Shown here one piece after another: positions 18,362-31,910 of a stretch of DNA of 64,000 nt. Source of the DNA: UBA2966 sp965242505 (GTDB taxonomy: Bacteria; Pseudomonadota; Alphaproteobacteria; UBA2966); contig OZ251449.1 of assembly GCA_965242505.1 (NCBI GenBank), forward strand, positions 3,162,001-3,226,000, written 5' to 3'. Positions within the stretch are counted from its first letter, which is position 1; each line of letters opens with the position of its first letter. The translations under genes were made by a program, and so were the position numbers. Under the pieces are notes generated by a model. It was not told where the DNA came from and did not search any database. It worked only from the letters and a program-made list of their open reading frames with translations.

Positions 18362-19306
18362 TCATCGGGCGTCGAGCCCGCCGTCGCGCCATACCTCGTC
18401 GACGGACAGGTCTTCCAGCCGTTCACGGCGGATCACGACGACCCCGTCTCCTCGTGGAGCGCACAGCGCGGGATCCGAATCACGGGAGAACAACACGACC
18501 GTCCTGCGGCCGGCCAGCGCCGCGACGTGCATCGGCCCCGTATCGTTTCCGACCGCGACACGGGCGCGCCGACACAGCGATGCGAGCTGCGCCAACGATG
18601 TGCGTCCGCAGAGATCCATCGCGTCCTTGCAGCGGTGGGCGATCTCCGCGATCACGTCCCGTTCCGCATCGGCCCCGATCAGCGCCGGCGCGAGTCCCCG
18701 TTCCGACAGCCGTTGCGCGAGGGCCGCGTAACGCGCCGCCGGCCAGCGTTTTTCGGGCCGCCGGGGAGACCCGCCAGGAACCAGCAGCGCGAATTCCTCC
18801 GGCAACCCGAGATCGGAGACGGGCGCCTCCAGCCAGTCGACCTCGGGGCGCGGAACGAAGTCGATGCCGACGAGGCGAAGCTGCTCCGCCCGTACGTCGA
18901 TGACGTGCATGCGGTTCCGGTCGGGGTTGTCGTGATGGTGCGAGCAACCGGCCGCGACCCCGCACCATTCCGGCCTCGGCGGCGGGAAGAGCCGGTAGTA
19001 CCAGCCCGTGCGACCGGACGTCTGCAAATCGTAAACGCGGTCGAACCGGCCTGAGATCAAGCGCTTTCGCAGCCGGAACAGGGCTCCCACCCGATGAGGC
19101 CGGGGCCGGTCGTCGATCCAGACGTCGTCGAAGCACCCGAAGTCCGAGCCAAGACGCTCGAAGGGCGAGGTCGTCAACAACGTGAGGCGCGCCTTGGGAT
19201 GATGGGCGCGAATCGCCCTGAAAGAACCGGTCGCGAGGATGAAGTCCCCCAGCGCGCCATGCTTGATGACGAGGATGCGTCGGACGTCTGCGTATCCGCC
19301 GTTCAT
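18362..19306 (-). CDS. Glycosyltransferase family 9 (heptosyltransferase-like)
   Basis: A 314-residue GT9 protein, the family of ADP-heptose:LPS heptosyltransferases. Seen: the N-terminal RRILVIKHGALGDFILATG, the C-terminal-half LVPGGSPRRPEKRWPAARYAAL, and the donor-site region VAVGNDTGPMHVAALAGRRTVVLFS with the conserved GNDTGPMH. It acts at the cytoplasmic face of the inner membrane, adding heptose or a related sugar to LPS core. The ATG at 19306 overlaps the upstream GT4 gene's TGA (ATGA), so the two enzymes are probably made together. Donor and acceptor are not predictable. Confidence 0.9.
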   Translation of the reverse strand: MNGGYADVRRILVIKHGALGDFILATGSFRAIRAHHPKARLTLLTTSPFERLGSDFGCFDDVWIDDRPRPHRVGALFRLRKRLISGRFDRVYDLQTSGRTGWYYRLFPPPRPEWCGVAAGCSHHHDNPDRNRMHVIDVRAEQLRLVGIDFVPRPEVDWLEAPVSDLGLPEEFALLVPGGSPRRPEKRWPAARYAALAQRLSERGLAPALIGADAERDVIAEIAHRCKDAMDLCGRTSLAQLASLCRRARVAVGNDTGPMHVAALAGRRTVVLFSRDSDPALCAPRGDGVVVIRRERLEDLSVDEVWRDGGLDAR

Positions 19307-20520
19307 GACGGGACCGAAGCCTCGTCCATGAGCGACTCGTATACGGCCAGGGTCCGCTCGCACATGAGCTCGACGGTCAGGTTCTCCGTCACGTGTCGCC
19401 GCGCGCGCGCCGCGAGGACGCGTCGCGCGTCCCCGTCGATGTCGAGGGCCCGATCGAGGGCCCGAGCCAACGCCCCCGGATCGCCCGGCGGCGCCAGCCA
19501 TCCCGTCTCATCCGGAATGATGGTCTCCCGGGATCCGCCGTGCTCGGTCGCGATCACCGGCCGGCCCATGGCCTGCGCTTCCGCCGTAATCCGGCCGAAC
19601 CCCTCCGGGCTGGTCGACGCGGAAACCACCACGTCGGCCAGCATGTAAGCGGCCGGCATGTCGCGACAGTGATCGACGATCCGAACCATGTCTCCCAGCC
19701 CGAGGGAATTCGCCATCTCCGCCAGCTCGCTGCGGTAACGCGCGCGGCCCTGATCGGAGCCGACGAACAGGCAGCACAGGTCGCGGCGTCCCAGTTGGGC
19801 GAGCGCGGCGATCAGCACGGTGTGGCCCTTCCATCGGGTCAACCTGCCGGGCAGCATCACGACGGGAACGCCGTCGGGCAGACGCCAGGCGTCGGCCAGC
19901 CGAACGACCCGCTCCGCGTCGACGTTCGCGGGAGCGAAGGCTTGCGTATCGATGCCCCGAGGGACGGTCACCAGGCGTTCGGGCTCGACGCGGTAGACGT
20001 CTCTGACGTGGCGGGCGATGAAGTCGGAGATGGCGATCACGCGGCGGCCCCGCGCCATGACGGAGTTGTACAGCCGTTTCGGTCTGGCGCCGCCGCTGTA
20101 GGCGCCGTGGAACGTCGTCACGAAGTGGGCGCCGGTTCGTCGCGCCGCGAAAACCGCGCTCCATGCCGGGGCCCGCGAACGGGCGTGCACGATGTCGATA
20201 TCGTTGTCGCGGACGGCCGCCATCAACGCCCCGACGTTGCGGCGCATGACCAGCGGGTTCTTCGACTCGAGAGGCAGAGTGACGTGGCGAACGTCCGTCT
20301 TCTCCAGATCGTGGACGAACGGACCTCCCGCCGAGGCGATGATGGATGCGTTGCCCGCCTTCGCCAGCGCCGTCGCGACGTCGATGGCGCCGCGCGCCAC
20401 GCCGCCCGGCTCCAGCGCCGGCAGGACCTGGAGCACCCGGAGCGCGCCTCCGGCGCCGCGCCGGGACCCTGTTTCCGCGGTCCCCGCTCGTGTGATAGGG
20501 TCGGTCGCCGCTCCCGTCAT
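19303..20520 (-). CDS. Glycosyltransferase family 4
   Basis: A 405-residue GT-B fold glycosyltransferase. The N-terminal LRVLQVLPALEPGGVARG is the classic GT4 acceptor-side loop. TFHGAYSG, VPRGIDTQAF, and VVMLPGRLTRWKGHTVLIAAL mark the donor domain, and SPEGFGRITAEAQAMGRPVIA contains the E-x7-E-type nucleotide-sugar site. I start at the ATG at 20520; the frame runs on upstream, but that part is antisense to a hydrolase gene. The gene is divergent from that hydrolase (48 bp between starts) and coupled to the downstream GT9 gene. It probably builds LPS or another cell-surface glycan. Confidence 0.9.
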   Translation of the reverse strand: MTGAATDPITRAGTAETGSRRGAGGALRVLQVLPALEPGGVARGAIDVATALAKAGNASIIASAGGPFVHDLEKTDVRHVTLPLESKNPLVMRRNVGALMAAVRDNDIDIVHARSRAPAWSAVFAARRTGAHFVTTFHGAYSGGARPKRLYNSVMARGRRVIAISDFIARHVRDVYRVEPERLVTVPRGIDTQAFAPANVDAERVVRLADAWRLPDGVPVVMLPGRLTRWKGHTVLIAALAQLGRRDLCCLFVGSDQGRARYRSELAEMANSLGLGDMVRIVDHCRDMPAAYMLADVVVSASTSPEGFGRITAEAQAMGRPVIATEHGGSRETIIPDETGWLAPPGDPGALARALDRALDIDGDARRVLAARARRHVTENLTVELMCERTLAVYESLMDEASVPS

Positions 20521-20568
20521 CGGGGCGCCGAAACTCCCGATTCCACCTTCAATCCCGTTTTGTCGAAC

Positions 20569-21363
20569 ATGGTCGAGCCGCGCATCCTGACCCGGGCGGA
20601 CGGGGCCACGATCGCCTATCACGCGCATACCGGCAAGTCGCCGGGCGTCGTCTTCTGTGGCGGCCTCAATTCGGACATGACCGGCGCCAAGGCCATGGCG
20701 CTCGATACCCACTGTCGGAAAACCGGTCGCGCCTTCGTCCGTTTCGACTATTTCGGACACGGCGCGTCCTCGGGGAGATTCCGGGACGGAACGATCGGCC
20801 GCTGGAAGGACGACGCCATCGCGGTCATCGACGACCTCACCGAAGGTCCCCAGATCATCGTCGGGTCGAGCATGGGCGGATGGATCATGTTGCTCTCGGC
20901 CCTGGCGCGGCCGACCCGCGTGATGGGGCTTCTGGGCATCGCGCCAGCCCCGGACTTCACCGAGGAACTGATATGGGAGCGGTTCGACGACGACATGCGG
21001 GGGATACTCCGACACGATGGCGTCTACATGCGACCCTCGGAATACGGCGACGAACCTCTCGCCATCACGCTCCGCCTGATCGAGGAAGGCCGAAACCACC
21101 TGCTTCTCCGACAAACGGTGAAACTGACCTGTCCCCTACGGGTCCTTCAGGGCATGGACGATCCCGACGTCCCGTGGCGTCACGCGCTGAAGCTCATCGA
21201 GGCCTACGAAGGGGCCGACGTGGAAGCCACGTTCGTGAAGAGCGGCGATCACCGGTTGTCCGAACCCGACGACATCGCCCGGCTTCTCCGAACCGTCGAC
21301 GGACTGGCGGCCACAGCGCAAGAGGATCAGCCCCTCGCGAGCTCGGACAGGCCGGCGCGATAG
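20569..21363 (+). CDS. Alpha/beta hydrolase
   Basis: A 264-residue alpha/beta-fold hydrolase resembling the ABHD10/palmitoyl-thioesterase-like group. The nucleophile elbow GSSMGG puts Ser101 in G-x-S-x-G, the oxyanion region is CGGLNSDMTG, and FDYFGHGASSG precedes the elbow as in that group. Likely acid and base residues are the Asp in GMDDPDVPW and the His in SGDHRLSEPDD near the C-terminus. The ATG at 20569 gives a complete domain. Its last 37 bp overlap the end of the convergent Rossmann-protein gene. Substrate unknown. Confidence 0.88.
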   Translation: MVEPRILTRADGATIAYHAHTGKSPGVVFCGGLNSDMTGAKAMALDTHCRKTGRAFVRFDYFGHGASSGRFRDGTIGRWKDDAIAVIDDLTEGPQIIVGSSMGGWIMLLSALARPTRVMGLLGIAPAPDFTEELIWERFDDDMRGILRHDGVYMRPSEYGDEPLAITLRLIEEGRNHLLLRQTVKLTCPLRVLQGMDDPDVPWRHALKLIEAYEGADVEATFVKSGDHRLSEPDDIARLLRTVDGLAATAQEDQPLASSDRPAR

Positions 21364-22202
21364 TCCGGATATCGCAGCGTCACGCCGAGATCGTTCTTGA
21401 TGCGGTCGTTCCGGACCCTCCGGCACTCCGCATAGAAGGATCGCCCCGATTCGGTGAGTTCCGCCTCGTCGAACGGCGCCAGGGGCGGGACCTCGCGCCC
21501 CACGAGACCGCACGCGAAGGCGACGACGTCCTGGGGCGGCGCCGGCTCGTCGTCGCAGACGTTGTAGATGGCGCCCGGGTCGGGGCGCGCCATCGACGCG
21601 CGCAGAACCCGAACGACATCCGAGACGTGGATGCGCGAGAAAACCTGGCCGGGCTTGAAGAACCGCCTCGCGGTTCCCCGCCGGGCCGCTTCGAGCGGGT
21701 TGCGCCGGGGTCCGTAGATGCCAGCCAGGCGGAAGACGTGCACCGGAACGTTCTCGCGCCGGCCCAGGCCCAGCCAGGCCTGTTCGGCCGCTGCGCGACG
21801 GACGCTTCGTTCGGTCGTGGGGCGACACTCCGACGTCTCGTCGACCCAGCCGCCGCGACGGTCGCCGTAAACCCCGACGGTGGAAAGGTATCCGACCCAC
21901 GACAGGGACCGGATCGAACCGACGTCGCCAGCATGACGATCGAGGACAGGGTCACCTTCCGGGTCCGGAGGTATGGAGACGAGCATGTGCGTAACGCCCG
22001 CCAATACCTCTGCCGGCCGAGACAGAGGATGGTTCCGGTGGAAGACGTGCGTTCCGATTCTCTCGGACTCGGGTCCGGCGCGGCGGGACCCGTCGCTTCT
22101 CGAAGTCCCGGTGACCGCCCAGCCCTCGGGCCGGAGCGACACGGCCAGCGCCCGGGCGGTATAGCCGAGGCCGAAGCAGAACATGGCCCTGTCGTTTGTC
22201 AT
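21327..22202 (-). CDS. NAD(P)-binding Rossmann-fold protein (atypical SDR, YeeZ-like)
   Basis: A 291-residue extended/atypical SDR. The N-terminal CFGLGYTARALA is the dinucleotide-binding loop. GYLSTVGVYGDRRGGWVDE is the typical segment around the conserved Tyr/Thr of YeeZ-like proteins, and FRLAGIYGPRRNPLEA and YNVCDDEPAPPQDVVAFAC are family hallmarks. The ATG at 22202 fits the family N-terminus; the open frame upstream is antisense to the TPR gene. Its 3' end overlaps the convergent hydrolase gene by 37 bp. Function is not established for this group. Confidence 0.85.
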   Translation of the reverse strand: MTNDRAMFCFGLGYTARALAVSLRPEGWAVTGTSRSDGSRRAGPESERIGTHVFHRNHPLSRPAEVLAGVTHMLVSIPPDPEGDPVLDRHAGDVGSIRSLSWVGYLSTVGVYGDRRGGWVDETSECRPTTERSVRRAAAEQAWLGLGRRENVPVHVFRLAGIYGPRRNPLEAARRGTARRFFKPGQVFSRIHVSDVVRVLRASMARPDPGAIYNVCDDEPAPPQDVVAFACGLVGREVPPLAPFDEAELTESGRSFYAECRRVRNDRIKNDLGVTLRYPDYRAGLSELARG

Positions 22203-22268
22203 GGGACGACGTCCATCTTTCGGAACCGAGACTTGCGCCCACTTTCGATCTACCCGACTCTTGCGGCC

Positions 22269-23072
22269 ATGCCAATCGCGGACACCCGGATGCGCATATG
22301 GCGTCGATGGCTCACCCGGGCCATCGTGATCAGAGCCGCTTGCGTCTTCGTGGCGGCATCCATCGGTGTCCCGACGGAGGCTGCGGCCGATCGCGAACGC
22401 TACGCGGGATGCATCGCGAAAATCGAAGTCGACCCGCGCGGCGCGTTCGACGCGGCGGCGCTCTGGCGATTCATGGGCGGCGGCATTCCGGCCGCGCATT
22501 GCGCCGGTCTCGCGCTCGTCCGCATGGGGCAACGCAAGTACGGCGCCGAGAGGCTCGAAACCGTGGCCCGCAAGATGCGGGACTCCGACGACTTCAACGA
22601 ACCGGCCAGGATCGCCGAAGTCCTGGCTCAGGCGGGACACGGCTGGATGCTCGCGGGCGATCCCGCGCGCGCCAAACGCGTTTTCACCAAGGCGCTGGAG
22701 TTCATGCCGGGAACCGCGGAATACTTCGTCGACAGATCTCTCGCAGCCATCGATCTCCGGGACTTTCGTTCGGCCGCGCGCGATCTCGACGCGGCGGTGA
22801 GGTTCGACCCGGAAAGCGCCGACGCCCACGCCTTTCGCGCCCGTGTCCGCCGAAAACTGGGCGACGTCGACGGAGCGCTCGCCGATGCCGAGCGCGCGAT
22901 CTCGCTGGATGCCGACCATCTCCCCGCCTTGCTCGAACGCGGTTCGCTCAGACGCCTTTTGAACGACAGCGAAGGCGCTCGCGCCGATTGGCGGCGTGTG
23001 GTCGAAGCGGCGCCGGGAAGTTCCGAGGCGGTTTCTGCGAAAGCGATGATCGACGCCCTTGATGGCCGGTGA
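22269..23072 (+). CDS. Secreted TPR-repeat protein
   Basis: A 267-residue protein with a signal peptide-like start (basic MRIWRRW, hydrophobic IVIRAACVFVAASIGV, then a probable cleavage after EAAA). Tetratricopeptide-like repeats follow: pairs such as GHGWMLAGDPARAKRVFTKA, RSLAAIDLRDFRSAARDLDA, FRARVRRKLGDVDGALADAE and ERGSLRRLLNDSEGARADW carry the small-residue spacing of TPR helices. It may start at 22269 or at the second Met (22290), which begins the signal peptide. It probably serves as a periplasmic scaffold; no catalytic motif is present. It is divergent from the Rossmann gene and convergent with queG. Confidence 0.82.
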   Translation: MPIADTRMRIWRRWLTRAIVIRAACVFVAASIGVPTEAAADRERYAGCIAKIEVDPRGAFDAAALWRFMGGGIPAAHCAGLALVRMGQRKYGAERLETVARKMRDSDDFNEPARIAEVLAQAGHGWMLAGDPARAKRVFTKALEFMPGTAEYFVDRSLAAIDLRDFRSAARDLDAAVRFDPESADAHAFRARVRRKLGDVDGALADAERAISLDADHLPALLERGSLRRLLNDSEGARADWRRVVEAAPGSSEAVSAKAMIDALDGR

Positions 23073-23094
23073 GGCGCGACCTTCTTCCGGCTCC

Positions 23095-24234
23095 TTACCG
23101 GACCGTTCCATCCCATTCCGACAGCACTTCGGGATCGCGTTCCGCCGGGCGCAGCTCGCGGCGTTTCGCGCCGAATCTCTCTTCGTCGGCGAGTTCCCGG
23201 AATGCCCAGACGGCGGCGGCGCGCACCAGGGACGAGGAGTCGAGGAGGCGGGCCTCGACGTCGGGAACGGCTTGTTCGCTCCCGCTGTTGCCCAGCGCGA
23301 TCAGGACGTTACGGACGAACCGGTCGCGCCCCGTGCGCTTGATCGGAGAACGCGAGAACATGCGTCGAAACCGGGCGTCGTCCAGGCGCGCCAACTCCGC
23401 AAGTCGCGGGGCGGTCAACTCGGCGCGCGGTAGAAACGCCGCTTCCCTGGATACGCGCGCGAACTTGTTCCAGGGGCAGATGGCAAGGCAGTCATCGCAT
23501 CCGTATATGCGATTGCCGATGGCTTTCCGGAATCGCGCCGGAATCGGGCCCTTGTGCTCGATGGTCAGATAGGAGATGCAGCGTCGGGCATCGAGCCGGT
23601 AGGGCGCCGGGAAGGCCGCTGTCGGGCATATGTCCAGGCAGCGTCGACAGGAACCACAGTGATCGGTCTCCGCGCGATCCGGCGCGAGGTCCAGCGTCGA
23701 GAAGATCTCTCCCAGGAAAGACCAGGATCCCAGCGCCCGGGAGACCAGATTCGTATGCTTGCCTTGCCAGCCGATGCCGGCCGCCGCGGCCAACGGCTTC
23801 TCCAGAACCGGCGCGGTATCGACGAAGACCCTCGCCTCCGCCGCATACCGTTCGGACATCCATCGCCCGAGACGCTTGAGTCTGGATTTGACGACATCGT
23901 GGTAGTCGCGCCCTCGGGCGTAGATCGAGACGGACCCGACGTCGGGCCGGCTCAGCAACGCCAGAGGGTCTCCGGGAAGGCGGTAGTTCACACTCACCAC
24001 GACGATCGACCTGACCTCGGGCCACAGCGATCGGGGATGCGCGCGTCGTTCGGCGCTGGCGGCCAGCCAGGCCATGTCTCCGTGCCAGCCCCGATCGATG
24101 AAATCCCGCAGCCGAGCCCCCGCGTCGCCGATGCCGTCGGGGGTCGCGATTCCGACGGTATCGAACCCCTCCTCGAGCGCACGCGCGCGAACTTCCGCGG
24201 CTATCGAGACCGGTGCGCGCTCGACCATGTCCAT
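23095..24234 (-). CDS. queG: Epoxyqueuosine reductase
   Basis: A 379-residue QueG, the cobalamin/4Fe-4S enzyme that reduces epoxyqueuosine to queuosine at the wobble base of certain tRNAs. Seen: two ferredoxin-like clusters, HCGSCRRCLDICPTAAF and IYGCDDCLAICPWNKF; SVNYRLPGDPL and YARGRDYHDVVK in the N-terminal cobalamin-binding part; APVLEKPLAAAAGIGWQGKHT; and a C-terminal HEAT-like tail (LIALGNSGSEQAVPDVEARL). I start at the ATG at 24234, preceded by GGGAG; an in-frame TTG at 24267 would add 11 residues. The FzlA-like gene lies upstream on the same strand, a pairing common in alphaproteobacteria. Confidence 0.95.
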   Translation of the reverse strand: MDMVERAPVSIAAEVRARALEEGFDTVGIATPDGIGDAGARLRDFIDRGWHGDMAWLAASAERRAHPRSLWPEVRSIVVVSVNYRLPGDPLALLSRPDVGSVSIYARGRDYHDVVKSRLKRLGRWMSERYAAEARVFVDTAPVLEKPLAAAAGIGWQGKHTNLVSRALGSWSFLGEIFSTLDLAPDRAETDHCGSCRRCLDICPTAAFPAPYRLDARRCISYLTIEHKGPIPARFRKAIGNRIYGCDDCLAICPWNKFARVSREAAFLPRAELTAPRLAELARLDDARFRRMFSRSPIKRTGRDRFVRNVLIALGNSGSEQAVPDVEARLLDSSSLVRAAAVWAFRELADEERFGAKRRELRPAERDPEVLSEWDGTVR

Positions 24235-24267
24235 GTTCTCCCACAGGCGACGACTGTCCAGGTTCAA

Positions 24268-24614
24268 TACATGTGAGACGCCGCGTAGGCCGCCGGGAGC
24301 GGCGCGTCAAGCTGCTTCGCGGCTCCTCCGCCGTTCGGGTGGCCCGCCGCTCCCAACGGCTCCGAGGGCGGCCATGACCGTAAGCAGGCTTCCGGCCATG
24401 GCGGGACCGGATGCCGACTGGCCCGATGGGCCGTGTCTCACGCGCGTCTGAACCAGGACACCCCTCTGCCGTCAGATAACCCTCTTCTCACAAAGAATTA
24501 CCTGCCTATCCATGAGAGTCCGCCATTGGAGCGGCGGATTTTCCTGGCGTCCCCGGCCGGGCTGCACGGAAGCGGCGCGGAACCGGAATACCGTTACCCA
24601 TCTATCCGGTTGCT
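24268..24614. other. Non-coding stretch upstream of queG
   Basis: The gap separates queG from repeat copy B and contains the queG leader. I see no gene, tRNA or clear promoter. A more AT-rich patch around 24475-24505 has no recognisable motif. Confidence 0.5.
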
Positions 24615-24847
24615 CACGGTCCATCCCCCTCCCGGCCTCCCTCCTGTCAGGGGGAGGAGCGCAAATGGTTCCTCCGTCCCCTCTTCTCCCCCTCCCTTGC
24701 AGGGGGAGGGCCGGGGTGGGGATCGCATCAGGGGGAGCGCGAACGGACCCTGCGGCGCCTCCGTCTCTGGATGAGTTTTGCGGATAAGCAGGAAGAATTG
24801 TCTCACGCGCGGAATCCCGATGCGCCCCACAGTAGGAGAGATGCGGG
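24615..24847 (+). repeat. Dispersed palindromic repeat, copy B (degenerate, interrupted)
   Basis: The central part matches other copies: a CCTGTCAGGGGGAGG hairpin, the CCCTCCC/TTGCA hairpin, and a plus-strand G-quadruplex motif (24702-24721). The left end is lost. Toward the right, the standard GATAAGCAG is separated from the terminal GAGAGATGCGGGC by about 42 extra bases flanked by CAG. The terminal GGGCTA contains the stop codon of the FzlA-like gene (TAG on the minus strand, 24850-24848). Confidence 0.8.
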
Positions 24848-25516
24848 CTAGAAATCCAGATTGCCGTAATGCTCCGGGGGCGACAATCCCGGGATGTGAT
24901 CCGCCAGCAGGCGCCGGAAAGACGGCCTGGATTTGACGCGCGCATACCAATCCTTGGCCTTTGCATGGTCTTCCCAATGCACGTCTCCGAGGTAATCGAC
25001 ACAGGACAAGTGGGCAGCGGCAGCGAGATCGGCGAGGCTCAAGTCGTCCCCGGCGAGCCAGCGGCGCCGATCGATCAGGTAGGCGATGTAGTCCAGATGG
25101 TGTGAGATGTTGCGGTAGGCGGCCCGCACGGGGCCGGAATCGGGTTCGCCCATGCCCATGAATCGTTTCATCACTTTTTCATTCAGCAGATGGCGAGTGA
25201 CCTCGCCGTGAAACTTGAGATCGAACCATCGCACCAAGCGGCGGACCTCGGATCTCTCGCTTGGCGTTCCCGCAATCAACGGCGGATGGGGACACGTTTC
25301 CTCGAGGTATTCGCAGATCGCGTCGCTTTCGGAAATCACCGCGCCATCGGTATCCACGAAGACGGGGACCAGCCCCGCAGGGTTGAGTCGCAGAAACTCC
25401 TCGCGCCGTTCCCAGACCGGCTCGACGACCATCTCGTAGTCGAGGGACTTCTCCTCCAGCACCAAGCGGACCTTGCGGCAGAACGGCGAGAGCCAGATGT
25501 GAAAAAGCCTACGCAT
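24848..25516 (-). CDS. fzlA: GST-fold protein, FzlA-like (FtsZ-associated)
   Basis: A 222-residue glutathione-S-transferase-fold protein. The thioredoxin-like N-domain has SPFCRKVRLVLEEK and NPAGLVPVFVD, followed by SESDAICEYLEE. The helical C-domain has HHLDYIAYLIDRRRWLAG and LSLADLAAAAHLSCVDYLGD. The ending PEHYGNLDF resembles the conserved tail of alphaproteobacterial FzlA, an essential FtsZ-binding division protein in Caulobacter; that identification rests on family recall and the queG neighbourhood. A plain GST is the alternative. The gene starts 45 bp after gltB, and its TAG stop coincides with the terminal TAG of repeat copy B. Confidence 0.75.
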   Translation of the reverse strand: MRRLFHIWLSPFCRKVRLVLEEKSLDYEMVVEPVWERREEFLRLNPAGLVPVFVDTDGAVISESDAICEYLEETCPHPPLIAGTPSERSEVRRLVRWFDLKFHGEVTRHLLNEKVMKRFMGMGEPDSGPVRAAYRNISHHLDYIAYLIDRRRWLAGDDLSLADLAAAAHLSCVDYLGDVHWEDHAKAKDWYARVKSRPSFRRLLADHIPGLSPPEHYGNLDF

Positions 25517-25538
25517 GTCGCGTCAATGACAGCCTGCA

Positions 25539-25556
25539 AGCCGAAAGAAAACGGCT
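25539..25556 (-). terminator. Weak hairpin after gltB
   Basis: AGCCG and CGGCT form a 5-bp stem around an 8-base A/T-rich loop in the 45-bp gap between gltB and the FzlA-like gene. The stem is short and no clear T-run follows, so it may only be incidental. Confidence 0.25.
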
Positions 25557-25561
25557 CCCCG

Positions 25562-30104
<4,543 letters not shown>

Positions 30105-30112
<8 letters not shown>

Positions 30113-31583
30113 GTTCGCTTCTCCGTCTCGCCTGGCTCGCCAGCGCCGTTTCGATCGCCGCAGGTTCGCGTTTGGCTCGCAAATACCTGTCGATGCCGGC
30201 CGCGGCGTCCCGGGCGTCACGAATGGCCCACACCACGAGGGACGCGCCCCGCACGATGTCGCCGGCCGCGAACACACCGTCCATGCTGGTCATCATGGTG
30301 CGGGAGTCGATCCGGATCGCGCCCCACGGCCCGACCTCGAGACCGGGGGTTCCGAACGTCCCGGGGATATCCTCCGGATCGAATCCCAGCGCGTTGATGG
30401 CGAGGTCCGCCTCGATCACGTGACTCGAACCCGACACCGGTCGCGGAGTCTGCCGTCCACTGGCGTCCGGCGAACCCAGGCGCATTCGAATGGCGCGAAC
30501 GCCTTCGAGCCTGTCGTCCCCCAGGAAAGCTTCGGGCGCCGTCAGCCAAACGAAGTCGACGCCCTCTTCTTCAGCATGCGCCACCTCCCGCGCGCTGCCC
30601 GGCATATTCCCTCGGTCGCGGCGATAGAGGCACTTGACCGATCGCGCGCCTTGACGCACGGCGGTCCTGACGCAATCCATCGCGGTATCACCGCCGCCGA
30701 TCACCACGACCCGTTTGCCATTCGCGTTCAACAGACCCGAATCGAACTCCGGCGCCGGATCGCCGAAGCCCTTTCGATTCGATGCCGTGAGGTAATCGAG
30801 CGCCTGTTTGATTTCAGGAAGACCCACGCCAGGCGCCGCGATCTCCCGCGACCGATATACGCCCGTGCAGATCAAGATCGCATCGTGACGAGAACGCAGA
30901 CCCTCGAGAGTGGCATCGCGTCCGACCTCGAACCGGAGGTGGAACCGGACGCCGCCGTCACGGAGCAAGCGCGCCCGACGCCCGACGATATGCTTTTCCA
31001 GCTTGAATTCGGGTATTCCGTATACCAGCAGGCCTCCGACCCGATCATGACGGTCGTAGACATCGACCTGATATCCCGCCTTCCTCAATTGCTCGGCGGC
31101 GGCCATGCCGGCGGGTCCGGCGCCGATGACGCCGACGGACTGCGCCAGCTCCCGATCGGGAGTCGGCGGCTTGACCCAACCGTTCGCGAACGCGGTTTCG
31201 GTTATGTAGGTCTCCACGGAGCCGATCGTCACCGTGCCGTGCCCGGCCTGCTCGATCACGCAATTGCCTTCGCAGAGGCGATCCTGCGGACAGATGCGAC
31301 CACACACCTCGGGAAGGTTGTTCGTTCTGGAGGACAGCTCGTAAGCCTCCTCCATCCGCCCGTCGACGGTGAGCTTCAGCCAATCCGGGATGTGGTTGTG
31401 AACCGGACAATGAATCTGACAGAACGGGATACCGCATTGAGAGCACCTCGAGGCCTGCTGCGCCGCCGAATCGGGCCGATAGGTCTCGAATATCTCCCGG
31501 AAGTCACGGGCCCGCCTTTCCGCTTGCCGCTTTTCCGGCATGCGTCGCGCCACGTTCACGAAGCTCAACATTCGCTCCGGCAT
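30105..31583 (-). CDS. gltD: Glutamate synthase (NADPH) small subunit
   Basis: A 492-residue GOGAT beta subunit that passes electrons from NADPH via FAD and iron-sulfur centres to GltB. The N-terminal cysteine clusters are CSQCGIPFCQIHCPVHN and VCGRICPQDRLCEGNC. The FAD site is VGVIGAGPAGMAAAEQLRKAG, followed by YDRHDRVGGLLVYGIPEFK, and the NADPH site is VVVIGGGDTAMDC. The C-terminal GVFAAGDIVRGASLVVWAI is typical. It precedes gltB with an eight-base overlap. Its upstream region (31584-31910) is unusually AT-rich. Confidence 0.95.
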
Positions 31584-31910
31584 GAAGAAACACCCTCATC
31601 CGCACCCGTCGTTCGCCGGGCCCACCGATGGGCGCCCGCGTTTCGATCGAGACAGATACCCGTTCACTCGAGGGAACGCCAGAAAAATTTGATCTTTGGT
31701 CAGTATATATGACATATTTCGGTTGGCAGACATCCGCCGCCCATTGCCCGGTGCCTTTCGATCGACATCGAATCGCCGATTTAGTACTGTTGTTGTACCA
31801 TGCGGTTCTTGAGTCGCTCCAGGTAGAATGATATAAGTCGCGGGCCCGACCGGCTCGCCGAGGCCACCCCGCCCGAGGCGCGCGCCCCTACACATGACCC
31901 ATGCTCCGCA
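31584..31910. other. Divergent regulatory region of gltD and uppP
   Basis: The 327-bp gap between divergent gltD and uppP holds an AT-rich patch at 31681-31725 with AGTATATATGACATATTT, most likely the gltD promoter region although no good -35 is visible. A GTAC-N7-GTAC inverted repeat lies at about 31783-31797. The uppP promoter is annotated separately. Confidence 0.5.
31809..31837 (+). promoter_or_regulatory. Putative sigma-70 promoter for uppP
   Basis: TTGAGT (31809-31814) and TATAAG (31832-31837) are separated by 17 bases. Transcription would begin near 31844, giving a leader of about 65 bases before the uppP start. Confidence 0.55.
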
